DNA from: Clostridiales bacterium
Lineage (GTDB): Bacteria; Bacillota; Clostridia; Monoglobales; Monoglobaceae
Direction of reading: 5' to 3'
Assembly (NCBI GenBank): GCA_019419865.1
Contig: JAHZIG010000001.1
Location: forward strand, 124,001-188,000
Length of the DNA: 64,000 nucleotides
The notes under the pieces are model-generated. The model worked only from the letters and a program-made list of their open reading frames with translations, searched no databases and was not told the DNA's origin. Shown here piece after piece: positions 44,114 through 54,060 of the stretch. Both the position numbers and the translations under genes were made by a program. Every line of letters begins with the position of its first letter. The first letter of the stretch is position 1.

Positions 44114-47108
44114 TTATTGCTGATCGCTATTATCAGATTTTCCGATTTCAAAACCGCCGCTCAGAATGAAATCACGCAGCAGATTATCAACCTTTACATT
44201 GACTTTCGGCGGAATAATCTTTCTTCCCTCAAGCTTTTCAAAATACGCCTTTGCTTTTGATTTATCCACAGTCTTTTTCAGATCATCATAACGCCCGAAC
44301 TCGTTGATATTTGACGCATTAAGCTGTAAGCTCATTATATTTCTCAGTTTTGCCTCATCAAGACCTAAAGCCTCAGCCAATCTGTGAATCTGATCGTCCT
44401 TTGCTCTTGATATATATTCCGTAATATAGTCGCGAAGTGTTTTGCCCTCGGAAACGGCTACATCTCCGCGCTGTATATCGTGCAGAAATATATTAGCATA
44501 CTTCTGTTCTTCCTGCGACAGCGTTGCAAAGGTTTTGTGCAGCTCCGTTTCTGCCTGGTCAAGCTCCTCCGGAGTTACTCCTTCAATATTCAGAAGCTTC
44601 ATATATTTTTCAAAACGTGAGTTCATATAATCCGCGTCTATCATTCCGGTATCTATTTCTGTTATGTAGCCTGCAAGATCATACGGAACATCGTCATCTC
44701 CGCCACCGCTACCGTCATTATCATCTCCGCCGCTGAAGAGTTCCTTATAACGCAGCACCAGAATCAGGTAATTATTCTCATCGAACTCCATTTCAATTGA
44801 TTTGCCTGTTTCCTCATTCTGATATTTCATCTTATCCCACTTGAACCCTTGAATTTTTGCAGCTTCAAGATAATCGTTGAATTCCTTGAATGACTTTGCA
44901 AATTTTCTGCACACAGCAGTATCATCCGGCAGTTTTTCAAAGTTCTCAACACCTGAACCGGAAAACATATCTGAAATACAATTATATATCTCATTCATCT
45001 TTTGCAGGTTCTCTTCAAGGTGAGGCACAAACAAACCTAACGGCTTATCCCCGGAATAGAGCTTTACAGCGTCATTTATATTTCTTTCCATCGTATGCGG
45101 CTTGCGATAATAACGGATAGTGCCGAACGGTTTGTCAGGTCCGAAAAGACGGTTGGTTCTTGAAAAAGCCTGAATGATGTTTTCATAATATAGGATCTTA
45201 TCCATATACAGCGTATTGATCCACTTGGAGTCGAATCCGGTCAGCATCTGGTCTACAACAATAAGCAGGTCAATCTGCTGTTCCGGTGTGCCGGCTATAC
45301 GTTCATACGGCTTTTTTATGAGCTAAACGAGCTGCAATATCCTTTTTCATTTTCGCAAAAGTCGGGATTGTAAACTCCTGGTCATACCTCTTATTGTAGT
45401 CGTCAATAATTTCTGCAAGACCTTCTTCCTTATAAACAGCCCCGCCTTTATTATCAATATTGGGATCAAAAAGCGCGGTAATCCTGAGCTCCGGCTTCAT
45501 CTTCTTTATCAATCTGTAATAGTTTATAGCTTCCGGAATGCTGCTGGTTGCAAATATCGCGTGGAACTTACTGTTATGGCTGAGAGTAACCCAGTTTTCA
45601 AGAATATCTTTCACAACAGCAGTTGTATGCTCCTCTGTACGATACTGTACATTCGGAATATAATCCTCTATTCCCTTTATATAATTTCCTTTTTCATCGT
45701 AATGCCCTGCCATTCCTACCTGATTTGCGTCCATATATTTATAGAAAACCTCGCTTTTATCATCGTCAGAAATGGCTTCTTCCTCGGTCTGCGCTTTTGC
45801 TTTCTCCAATGCTACCATTTTACGGACTTCTTTATCTTTGAATGTAAGAACCTTATACGGATCAAAACCAAGTACATTCTTATCACGTATTCCATCTGCT
45901 ATACTATAACGATGAAGTTCATTTCCAAAGACTGTTGTAGTGGTATTTTTCTTCTTCTGATTTTCTTCCTGAATCGGCGTTCCGGTGAATCCGAAAAAGA
46001 TGGCTCTTGGAAAAGTTGTTTTAATCGTAATCAGCATATCACCGAAAGTAGAGCGATGCGCCTCATCGACAATAAACACAATTCTCTTATGATTTATATA
46101 TTCAATATCGCTTGCATTCAGTCCGCCGTATTCGTCTTTTATATTGCTCATCTTCTGAATTGAAGTGACGATAAGGGTATCGGCAGGAGATGTGCTTCTG
46201 AGCTTTGTAATAAGAACGCCTGTATTTTCAGTAGCCTGAACATCTTCGTTTTCGTCAGCAAAACCACGGTACTCTTTTAACGATTGAGTACCTAATTCAA
46301 TTCTGTCCATAAGGAATATAACCTTATCGGCATCTTTTGAACTGGCTATCAACTGGGCAGACTTGAAACTCGTCATTGTCTTTCCTGAACCGGTAGTATG
46401 CCAAACATAGCCGCCGAGCTGATTGTTTTCTTCCCATTTTGTTTTTGCAACCTTATCTGATATTGCGTTAGCGGCAAAATACTGATAGCTTCTCATTACT
46501 TTCAGAACACCGTCAGAATCATCTGCCACTGTATAGAAACCTATAAGCTGATGCGCCATAGGTATGGAAAGAAGAGTAGACGCTACCTTGTCCCATTCGT
46601 TTATCGGCTCATTATTGAAATCTGCCCAATGGAAATAGTAATCGGGATTGAATTTTCCATCCGGTCCAGGATTTGCAAAATAAACCGCTTCATCCGGTTC
46701 CATGGCAACAAAAATCTGCACCAGTGAGAACAAGCCTGTAAAAACACCCTCGTGTGCATACTTTTCGATCTGATGACACGCCTGGCTTACAGGGATCCCG
46801 CTTTTCTTCAATTCTATATGAATTACGGGCATACCGTTAATAAGCAGCATCAAATCTCCGCGCCTGTCACTTAGCATCTTTGATTTTGTATGAAATTTCG
46901 GCTGCTGAACAATCTGATACCGGCTTTGCCCTGCCGCAATCCCATGTCGGTCATAGATCTTCAGGCTTACTTCCTTACCTAAGTGCAGTTTATCATCGGG
47001 ATTATCTCTCACAATAGACACACTTTTTCCGTTTATGAATCCATTAAGCTTCAGCGGCGTTCTGAGGTTTTCTATCTGCTCCAGAATCTGCTGCATTTCA
47101 CTAGCCAT
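44114..47108 (-). pseudogene. hsdR: Type I restriction subunit HsdR, decayed (5' truncation and frameshift)
   Basis: Two fragments of one gene. The upstream piece (45303-47108, 601 residues) has the nuclease region (RRGDLMLLINGMPVIHIELKK), Walker A TTGSGKT, DEAH (VDEAHRS) and FTGTP. The downstream piece (44114-45247) has the rest of the motor and the C-terminal helical domain. They are joined by one extra A in the run of six at 45312-45317: removing it restores HKKPYERIAGTPEQQ. The N-terminus lacks roughly 60-70 residues normal for this subfamily, the frame is closed upstream, and the ATG at 47108 has no ribosome site. No hsdM or hsdS is present. Either a dead remnant, or in part a sequencing error in the A-run. 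Confidence 0.8.
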
Positions 47109-47245
47109 AAGGTCGCATGCAAACGTATACAGAATATCCTTTGGTTGCTTTGTTAGCGCACAGATGTTGTATATTTATATTAAGACTTATACGCGCATGA
47201 AGTCAGGAAACTGCCCCTTTGTTGTGGTGGCTGTAATTATAAATA

Positions 47246-49810
47246 TCACTGCAAGTTCAAAACCTTGTCCACTTCTTGCAAAATTGTGGGTAAAATATCC
47301 ATTGAGTGAACATCATTTTTATTAAACCAATTGATGCATTTAGCTTTGTCATAGTCGTCAAACACCATTAAATCTGATAATTCAAGTGCTGCTGTACGAG
47401 TAAAACCCATTGACATCAAAGATATTTGCGTTGATTTTGATGCCCCAAATTCTAGCCATAAACTAATTTGGGGAATTTGTTTTATTGCTTCTGAATTATT
47501 CGTAGACTCAAAATAATATTTGAGCACATCTAAATAGCAAGCGGTATATTTTAAAAATCTAAAACGCGCAAATTCTTCAATTTCTCGCATTGTATCACGA
47601 ATGATAGAAGCTAAATTTTTGTTTGTATTATGCTCATTGTTCCATTTGATATTATCACTAATAATACGTGCTAAACCATATCCACGCATCCATCCTGTAA
47701 TCAAAATTGAACGCGACATATTTAATTTAGGTGAATCACCAGTAATGCACCGAGAAATCCTTCCAATAATATGCATATATTTCTCTTGTGCATCATCATC
47801 TTCTGGATAAGGTGGTATTAGGTCTTCTGCACTTTTGTTTGCATTTCTAAAATAATCGAGTAGTTTTTGTTGCGCTAAGGGATTTACACCTTGATTCTTT
47901 GATAACACAGAGGCAGGAATTTCCACATTTGTTAATACACTCTTAAAAGCGTTATCTATCGATTTACAGAAATCCTTTCCATAAAGTTTTATGAGTGGTG
48001 ATGCAGAGAGTTCTCTATACTGAAAAAATGCGCTCAAAAAATATGTATATGCATAATCAAGCTGTGTATCCCTATTTACAGTTTCATTTTTTTCACCAAT
48101 ATAGTTTATAAGTTCTTGTGATTTTGTCTCAACAACAGAATCTACACTCCCTTTAATTAAGTATTTTTTTCTCTCAAATGGAGTACCGTTTTTCCATACT
48201 GATTCATCAGTTGCATCCAAACATATTATATTTCCTTGAAACTCTTTTCCTTGTCTACCAGCCCTTCCTGCCAAATTCCAAAAATCCATCTCACTCATAG
48301 GATTATTCTTACCTTTTTGTGGACCACGAATATATATAGATTTTGCAGGCAGATTGACACCTTCAACAAGCGTCGAAGTACATACTAAAAATGATATATC
48401 ACCATTTTTAAATAAGGCTTCAATTTCATTTCTTATACTCAGAGGCATATTTCCATAATGAAAAGCTACTCCTGCTTTTAAAACTTCAACCAAAGCATAA
48501 TTTGGGTGTATTGTTTTCTTTACAAGTTTCATTAATTCTTTGACTCGTGAGGATATTTTCAAATCAGGTGTTTTATCCAATATCAGACTCATTAATTGGA
48601 TGGCTGTTTTTTCAGCTTCTGCAGCCCCATTACAATATATTAGATTCCCTTTATTGGATCCAGAAAGTGTAAACGCTAATACCGGTAATCGCATTGAAGA
48701 TTTAGTAATTCTAACTGTGTTTACAAAACCCAAATTAATTCGATTTCCTTTTGATAATAGATCCATCTGCCACTTTATTGCTTTTGTTCCATCTTTATAA
48801 ACCCATATAAGATTTTGATTAACAGTAGCTATTTCTGAAATCACTTGCTTGCTTTGAGGCGATAATTCATCCGAATAATTTATTATTTTTAAAAGTAATG
48901 ACGGGTTTTCCGACATTGGACTTGCGAATATGAAACGTGTTACACCATTGGCAGCAACTTGTTGCAACACCTGCTGAAGTAAAATGCCCCTTGACCCATC
49001 ACCAATTTTTTGAGCCTCATCTACAATGATGAAATCAAATGTAATATCAGTAAATTCACTAATAATCCATTGTAGTCGTTCTTGTGTAAATACCATTACA
49101 TTTGCCATCGATGTCCAGCTGTCCGATTTTACCGGAATGCTACTTACATCAGCCTCAAGGTTACTTTTCTTTATTATCTCTCTAATGTCTAATTCAACTT
49201 GTTGAATTAACGCCCTTGTTGGAACTATATATGCTATTTTTACAAGAGGATTACTAGAAATATATTCTTTTATCATCTGCAATAATATAAATGATTTACC
49301 TGCTGATGTTGGAGCAGAAATAGATAGTAGTCTTGTATTATCGAATGAATCATATACTTCTTTCTGAAAATTATTTAAAAATATAAAATCTTCTCCATCA
49401 CTGATTGTATTAGAAAATTGTTTGCGCTTTACATCTATTGCAAACTGTATTGGAATATTTGATAAATAATCATCAGAAATATATTCTCTCTTCTTTGCTA
49501 ATGCAATTGCTGGTGAGTTAGTTAACACATCAAAAATTGCTGCGCACGCATTATGATATTCTATTGCAACGTTTTCCTGTGTCATGCAAGTTTGGCAAAT
49601 TCGATATGCCATATCCAATGTTCCCCCATCCTTTGATTGAGCAAATAGACTTGCACATGTGATTAAGTAATTCCAATCGATTGGCTTCTCGTTTTGTTCA
49701 TAAACTAAAGATGGAAACTGCTTTCTAACAGAATGTAAAAGTAAGTTATTATAGCGTTCTATAAAATAATCTGTAGCTGTTAGTCTGTTAATCAAACTGT
49801 TTAATGACAA
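47246..49810 (-). CDS. hamB: Hachiman defence helicase HamB
   Basis: An 854-residue SF2 helicase. Motif I is APTSAGKS (166-173), motif II is DEAQ (264-267), then FASPMSEN, the STLVEGVNLP segment, and motif VI LAGRAGRQG. The C-terminal 300 residues are helical. In Hachiman, HamB is a DNA helicase/translocase that holds and releases the nuclease HamA when it meets damaged or phage DNA. It starts with TTG at 49810, directly after the hamA stop; GGAGGTGAT overlaps the hamA end, so the two are translationally coupled. Length and neighbour agree with HamB. Confidence 0.88.
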   Translation of the reverse strand: MSLNSLINRLTATDYFIERYNNLLLHSVRKQFPSLVYEQNEKPIDWNYLITCASLFAQSKDGGTLDMAYRICQTCMTQENVAIEYHNACAAIFDVLTNSPAIALAKKREYISDDYLSNIPIQFAIDVKRKQFSNTISDGEDFIFLNNFQKEVYDSFDNTRLLSISAPTSAGKSFILLQMIKEYISSNPLVKIAYIVPTRALIQQVELDIREIIKKSNLEADVSSIPVKSDSWTSMANVMVFTQERLQWIISEFTDITFDFIIVDEAQKIGDGSRGILLQQVLQQVAANGVTRFIFASPMSENPSLLLKIINYSDELSPQSKQVISEIATVNQNLIWVYKDGTKAIKWQMDLLSKGNRINLGFVNTVRITKSSMRLPVLAFTLSGSNKGNLIYCNGAAEAEKTAIQLMSLILDKTPDLKISSRVKELMKLVKKTIHPNYALVEVLKAGVAFHYGNMPLSIRNEIEALFKNGDISFLVCTSTLVEGVNLPAKSIYIRGPQKGKNNPMSEMDFWNLAGRAGRQGKEFQGNIICLDATDESVWKNGTPFERKKYLIKGSVDSVVETKSQELINYIGEKNETVNRDTQLDYAYTYFLSAFFQYRELSASPLIKLYGKDFCKSIDNAFKSVLTNVEIPASVLSKNQGVNPLAQQKLLDYFRNANKSAEDLIPPYPEDDDAQEKYMHIIGRISRCITGDSPKLNMSRSILITGWMRGYGLARIISDNIKWNNEHNTNKNLASIIRDTMREIEEFARFRFLKYTACYLDVLKYYFESTNNSEAIKQIPQISLWLEFGASKSTQISLMSMGFTRTAALELSDLMVFDDYDKAKCINWFNKNDVHSMDILPTILQEVDKVLNLQ

Positions 49811-50746
49811 TTAAATCACCTCCAAAAACTTTTCCCTAAACTTCTCAACATCTGGGAACGGAACAAGAAATACATCCAACCGAAAACCATCCAATGGAGT
49901 TCTTTTTTTTAATCTGCTTGAAATTTTCGATTTGAATTCTGATATTCTATTTTTTATCGTATTCTTAATTAATGTTTCAACACCTGACAAGTCCTTTGGA
50001 TAGGCTTCTTCATCATATCCAACGAGACATACTCCTCTATATTCTAATTTTAAATAATTAGGGTCATCCGGATTTAAGTAAGCGAGTATGGCGTTCTCTA
50101 AATCTTCGTTGTTAAAATCTATATTGTCTCGAAATAATGTTAAATCACGTTCCCGTTGAGACGCTGTTGCCCCTTCTTCAATGAGTAACGGCTTAATACT
50201 ATCAAAGCATTTTGATAAAGCCTCATCCACATTAGAATATAATTTAGATTCTCCCCAATATAAACAAAACTTTTGTGTATCCTCATCATATTTTCCGTAT
50301 AATCCATCGGCTCCATGATAATGAACTTGCGAATTAGTTTTTAAAGGCATCTTACATAAAACCTGTGGTATTTTCAAAATACTTTGTGTCATAATTGAAA
50401 GTAGTAATTCTCCACCTTCGCCTGTATTCTTCAAATCAGTGAATAACTCTTCTGCTTTTTTATATAATTTTACAGTATAGCTAGTGGTATTATAATCTTC
50501 ATCAAGTTTTTTTGCCTTAGCTATTTCTTCTGGTGGAATGCAGTAGTCGACAATACAACAAGATATATAGGATGCAAGGTCATTGATTCGAGGTCTATTA
50601 TTGCCATCTAATCTAAGCATATATATATACATTTCTGCTTTTGTCGAATCAACATACTCGCTTTTGCAAACTTCAAGAAGATACGCTTCTAAACTGCCAG
50701 AATTCCCCCTTAGTAATCCTTCAAGTGATTCCTTTATAAAATTCAT
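49811..50746 (-). CDS. hamA: Hachiman defence nuclease HamA (DUF1837)
   Basis: 311 residues of the DUF1837 family. The conserved nuclease core is visible: GEGGELLLS (Glu110, Glu113), YHGADGLYG with Asp147, and WGESK with Glu166 and Lys168, a PD-(D/E)xK arrangement. HamA is the effector that degrades DNA in infected cells, giving abortive infection. It starts at an ATG with AAGGTGAT nine bases after the abiEii stop and is followed without a gap by hamB. The catalytic residues appear intact. Confidence 0.9.
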   Translation of the reverse strand: MNFIKESLEGLLRGNSGSLEAYLLEVCKSEYVDSTKAEMYIYMLRLDGNNRPRINDLASYISCCIVDYCIPPEEIAKAKKLDEDYNTTSYTVKLYKKAEELFTDLKNTGEGGELLLSIMTQSILKIPQVLCKMPLKTNSQVHYHGADGLYGKYDEDTQKFCLYWGESKLYSNVDEALSKCFDSIKPLLIEEGATASQRERDLTLFRDNIDFNNEDLENAILAYLNPDDPNYLKLEYRGVCLVGYDEEAYPKDLSGVETLIKNTIKNRISEFKSKISSRLKKRTPLDGFRLDVFLVPFPDVEKFREKFLEVI

Positions 50747-50755
50747 ATCATCACC

Positions 50756-51652
50756 TTATTTCCATCGTCGGTTTCTTACGAACCACATCTTTTTCCATTT
50801 CACTCCGTTTACGATCGCATTAAATACAGGCTCAAGAAAGGTTTGAATTTCTGCAATGACAACAGAAAACTCAAGTGTGTCATTTTTGATATTCTTCAGA
50901 AAATATTTCCATCGTTTCTGCATATCCTCATCTTCGGCAAGCTTCGCGGCACGCTTGAAGCTATCTTTATTATAATTCGTGCCTCGATTCTTCAAGGTCT
51001 CAAATATAGCTGCCTGCAATTTTGCTCCCTCAAAATCAAACGTTCTTGCGAGGTAATAAATATCATAAAAATCTTTCATTCTGCCTGTCAGCTCGAAACG
51101 CTGAAGAATGGCATCAAGTTTTTCTGCTATAGTACTTTCAAGAGAATAGGTTTTGATCACAGGAGCTTCAAAGCCTGCAAGCTGCGTATTGATCTTGCGC
51201 TCTTCTGCCTTTGGCACAATTACATCGCCAACACCTATATCAACATTGAATGGTACTCGTACATTTTTTATCCGTCCGATGATCTGTGTACTTATACCAT
51301 GATATTTTCTCTGAGGAGAAATTTCCTCAAAGCCTTTTGCAGTCATTTCTATATAATCATTGCCTGTCGGTGTGTCAATTATCTTACAAATTAGATCTTT
51401 AACATTGTCTATCGAATTTGAGTATTTGCGAAGAAGAAAATCAACATCTATAGTAGCTCTGCTTTCGAAATTTGTAAGAGTATATATAAACAACCCGCCC
51501 TTCAGTATCAGAAAATCATCATATCCTGACTTTGACAGTTTTCTCAAAAATTCCTCCTGCATAAAAAGCTGCAGACATTGCTGATAACTGATGCCTAAAG
51601 CTTTTGCCTTGTTTCTTAGCTTTGCCAGTACAGAAGCTGCTATATCTGCCAT
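50756..51652 (-). CDS. abiEii: AbiEii toxin (nucleotidyltransferase)
   Basis: 298 residues. The nucleotidyltransferase core is seen as FLILKGGLFIY followed by RATIDVDFLL (the D-x-D metal site), then the helical region with TIAEKLDAILQR and RMKDFYDIYYLAR typical of AbiEii. AbiEii transfers nucleotides to RNA, stopping growth, and acts in abortive phage infection. I choose ATG 51652, which overlaps the antitoxin stop by one base (TAATG); a GTG at 51661 is too close to the AGGAG. Followed nine bases later by hamA. Confidence 0.9.
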   Translation of the reverse strand: MADIAASVLAKLRNKAKALGISYQQCLQLFMQEEFLRKLSKSGYDDFLILKGGLFIYTLTNFESRATIDVDFLLRKYSNSIDNVKDLICKIIDTPTGNDYIEMTAKGFEEISPQRKYHGISTQIIGRIKNVRVPFNVDIGVGDVIVPKAEERKINTQLAGFEAPVIKTYSLESTIAEKLDAILQRFELTGRMKDFYDIYYLARTFDFEGAKLQAAIFETLKNRGTNYNKDSFKRAAKLAEDEDMQKRWKYFLKNIKNDTLEFSVVIAEIQTFLEPVFNAIVNGVKWKKMWFVRNRRWK

Positions 51653-52260
51653 TACAACCACACTCCTATCAGATCACGTACTCTTTTTTGAACTCTCAAC
51701 TCTTTTGCATACTGCATAAGATTAGGGATATTCTTTTTAGGGTCTTTTACATAGCTTTGGATAGCCTTATTAAAAATCTCCTTATCCATTTTATTCATAT
51801 TTTTCAAAACATCACAAATCGTACGGTCACGGTCATAAATACGAACTTGGATAAAATCTATTTCACCTTTTGTTTCGCCGATATGAAGCAAACCAGGCTC
51901 GACACGATAAGCTCTTACAAATGGATAGTCTATTTGTGTTCGTTGTCTGGAAACATTCTTGTCTATTGCAATATTCCATTCGGCAGGATTTCTGTCACTG
52001 TATCCATAATAAAACAGTGCAGTTTCCATGCAAAGGATCGCATCGGGAAATAATTTGTTGATAATTACCACTTCACTTTCACCGCTGTCATCAAGCCAAT
52101 GATAATATCCCCGCTTTACCTTTTCTACAAGCCCTTCCTCCAGTAGCTTTTGAATATCTCTATAGTATACTTTTTCTGAATTAAGCTGCGCTGTTGTCAT
52201 AATATAATCATAGCCCGCAAAAATTTTCTTTAGGCTTTCCGTATTTCGCCGTTCAAGCAT
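51650..52260 (-). CDS. abiEi: AbiEi antitoxin, transcriptional repressor
   Basis: About 202 residues (stop at 51652-51654). The N-terminus is a winged helix (MTTAQLNSEKVYYRDIQKLL, then GLVEKVKRGYYHWL) and the C-terminal domain (about 75-200; AILCMETALFYYGYSDR, DRDRTICDVLKN) neutralises the toxin effect. AbiEi proteins repress their own promoter. The frame opens at 52287, but ATG 52260 has GGAGGTGAT. It is the first gene of the abiEi-abiEii-hamA-hamB run, so it may control Hachiman as well. Confidence 0.88.
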
Positions 52261-52319
52261 AATATCACCTCCGGCATTAAACCACACATCAATTTTTCAA
52301 CAATGGTGTGCTTTAATAC

Positions 52320-52348
52320 ATTATATCAAACGTTAAATACAATGTCAA
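52320..52348 (-). promoter_or_regulatory. Promoter of the abiE-ham defence operon
   Basis: Minus strand: TTGACA (52348-52343), 17-bp spacer, TATAAT (52325-52320). A full consensus promoter about 60 bases before abiEi; no other promoter is obvious in front of hamA. Confidence 0.85.
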
Positions 52349-52370
52349 CATATTTATCTCAATATAAACC

Positions 52371-52399
52371 AAACGGCTCAGCGCAAAGCTAAGCCGTTT
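52371..52399. terminator. Hairpin between lysS and the defence operon
   Basis: A 12-bp stem with one mismatch (52371-52382 with 52388-52399) and a GCAAA loop. Its T-run is weak. It probably ends lysS transcripts before the defence operon. Confidence 0.55.
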
Positions 52400-52442
52400 G
52401 TGTTGTCTGAAAATAGATTTTTAAAAATTTCCGTAGAATTTT

Positions 52443-52480
52443 GGTACAAGATCGGTACAAAACCGCGTTTTTGGTACAAT
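52443..52480 (+). repeat. GGTACAA direct repeats, right element end
   Basis: Copies at 52443, 52454 and 52473. The first two keep the 11-bp spacing seen at the left end, and the run GGTACAAGATCGGTACAA is identical at both ends. Confidence 0.65.
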
Positions 52481-52513
52481 CCAAACTCCGCAAAGCCTTG
52501 TTCCCATGCGGTT

Positions 52514-54046
52514 TTATTTCTCCAGCGGCTTCATCGTCGGGAAGAGCAAGACGTCTCTGATAGACGCGCTGTCGGTGAGCAGCATGACCAGTCTGTCTAT
52601 GCCTATCCCAAGTCCTCCCGTCGGAGGAAGTCCGTACTCTAAGGCGTTTACGTAATCCTCGTCCATCATATTCGCCTCGTCGTCGCCCTGCTCCCTCTTC
52701 TCAACCTGCTTTATAAATCTTTCCTTCTGGTCGATCGGGTCGTTGAGCTCGGAGAATGCGTTTCCGAATTCGCGGCCTGTGATGAATATCTCAAAACGCT
52801 CGGTAAAGTCCGGATTATTCGCGTACCTCTTAGCGAGCGGCGAGATCTCGACCGGATACTCTGTTATGAACGTCGGCTGTATAAGGTTATCCTCGACCTT
52901 TTCCTCGAACGCCAGCGAAATTATCTCGCCTCTTGAGAGCTTCGGCGCGTCCTCTTCAAACTCTATGCCGATCGACTTCGCAAGCGCCTCCGCTTCTTCC
53001 GCCGTCTTTGTCTGAGAGAAATCTGCGCCCGAATATTTCTTTATAGCCTCGAGCATTGTCATACGCTCCCACTTTCCGCCGAGTTCGACTTCCTGACCCT
53101 GATACGTTATCTTAGTCGTTCCGAGCACGTTCTGAGCGACCGTCTTTATCATATCCTCGGTCAGATCCATCATACCCTCGTAATCGGTATACGCTTGGTA
53201 TATCTCGATAGTCGTAAACTCAGGGTTATGCTTTACGTCCATACCCTCGTTTCTGAAGAGTCTGCCGAGCTCGTATACCTTTTCAAAACCGCCTACGATA
53301 AGGCGCTTTAAGTATAGCTCGGGCGCTATTCTCAGATACATATCGATATCCAACGTATTGTGATGAGTTATAAACGGACGCGCGGCCGCTCCGCCGGGAA
53401 TCGTGTTAAGTATCGGCGTCTCAACCTCTATAAAATCGCGCTTATCGAGATACGCTCTTATTTCCTTTATTATCTTGCTTCTAAGCTCAAAAGTGCGCTT
53501 AACGTCCGGATTCATTATCAGATCCACATATCTCTGTCTGTATCTGAGGTCCGTGTTCGTCAAGCCGTGGAACTTCTCCGGCAGCGGTCTGAGCGACTTG
53601 GAAAGCAGCTCTATCTTTGTCGTTCTGACCGATATTTCTCCCTTTTGCGTCGTGAATACCTCGCCGGTAACGCCCACGATATCGCCTATATCGAACTTCT
53701 TATATCTCTTATACTCCTCGTCGCCCATCTCGTCCCGCTTAACGCAAAGCTGTATCTTTCCATAGCGGTCTCTAAGATCGGCGAACGACATCTTGCCCAT
53801 AACGCGCTTCGACATCAAACGTCCCGCAAGCGTAACTACCTTGCCCTCGTACTCCGAATAGTTCTCGGTTATGTCGGTTGTGACCGTATCGCGCTCAAAC
53901 TTGGTTATCGCATACGGATCCATGCCCTCGTCGCGCAGATTCTTCAGCTTCTCGCGGCGGATCTTAAGAACCTCGTTTAGTTCCTTATCCTCGCTCGGCT
54001 TAGCCGAGGAGTTATTATTATTTATCTTTTGCTCGTTATTACTCAT
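52514..54046 (-). CDS. lysS: Lysyl-tRNA synthetase, class II
   Basis: 510 residues, normal length. It charges tRNA-Lys in the cytoplasm. An N-terminal extension (1-40) and the OB-fold anticodon domain (about 60-165; [23 protein letters not shown]) precede the class II catalytic core with motif 1 (FIEVETPIL), motif 2 ([15 protein letters not shown]) and motif 3 ([13 protein letters not shown]). The ATG has GGGGAG. It is the second gene of the greA-lysS operon (14-base gap). Its last three codons (L-E-K-stop) come from the inserted element; the old end is at 8805-8830. The change is conservative, so function should be kept. Confidence 0.96.
   Translation of the reverse strand: MSNNEQKINNNNSSAKPSEDKELNEVLKIRREKLKNLRDEGMDPYAITKFERDTVTTDITENYSEYEGKVVTLAGRLMSKRVMGKMSFADLRDRYGKIQLCVKRDEMGDEEYKRYKKFDIGDIVGVTGEVFTTQKGEISVRTTKIELLSKSLRPLPEKFHGLTNTDLRYRQRYVDLIMNPDVKRTFELRSKIIKEIRAYLDKRDFIEVETPILNTIPGGAAARPFITHHNTLDIDMYLRIAPELYLKRLIVGGFEKVYELGRLFRNEGMDVKHNPEFTTIEIYQAYTDYEGMMDLTEDMIKTVAQNVLGTTKITYQGQEVELGGKWERMTMLEAIKKYSGADFSQTKTAEEAEALAKSIGIEFEEDAPKLSRGEIISLAFEEKVEDNLIQPTFITEYPVEISPLAKRYANNPDFTERFEIFITGREFGNAFSELNDPIDQKERFIKQVEKREQGDDEANMMDEDYVNALEYGLPPTGGLGIGIDRLVMLLTDSASIRDVLLFPTMKPLEK
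52524..52542. repeat. attR core inside lysS
   Basis: 19 bp identical to 8812-8830, here still within the lysS coding end. Confidence 0.85.
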
Positions 54047-54060
54047 TATAATCTCCCCGC

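Larger units (their letters stand above)
8812..52542. mobile_element. 43.7-kb integrative mobilizable element inserted in the 3' end of lysS
   Basis: The boundaries are 19-bp direct repeats of the lysS 3' end. Just inside the left end are an excisionase and a tyrosine integrase reading inward, and clusters of GGTACAA repeats lie within about 150 bases of each core. The content is AT-rich compared with the flanks and is typically accessory: mobilization genes, recombination genes, an IS, a surface-protein island and anti-phage genes. There is a relaxase with a MobC-like partner, but I see no VirB4, VirD4/TcpA coupling protein or other type IV secretion gene, so transfer would depend on a helper. 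A second integrase and an IS256 copy show that it is a composite. Confidence 0.85.

Noticed and set aside
45303..45330. Programmed frameshifting in hsdR at the A-run
   Set aside because: The run is six A's aligned as AAA-AAA-G and the needed shift is +1, not the -1 of classical slippery sites. With the missing 5' end, gene decay is simpler.
8812..52542. Self-transmissible ICE
   Set aside because: A relaxase is present, but I find no VirB4-like ATPase, coupling protein or other secretion gene among the element genes, so it is at most mobilizable.
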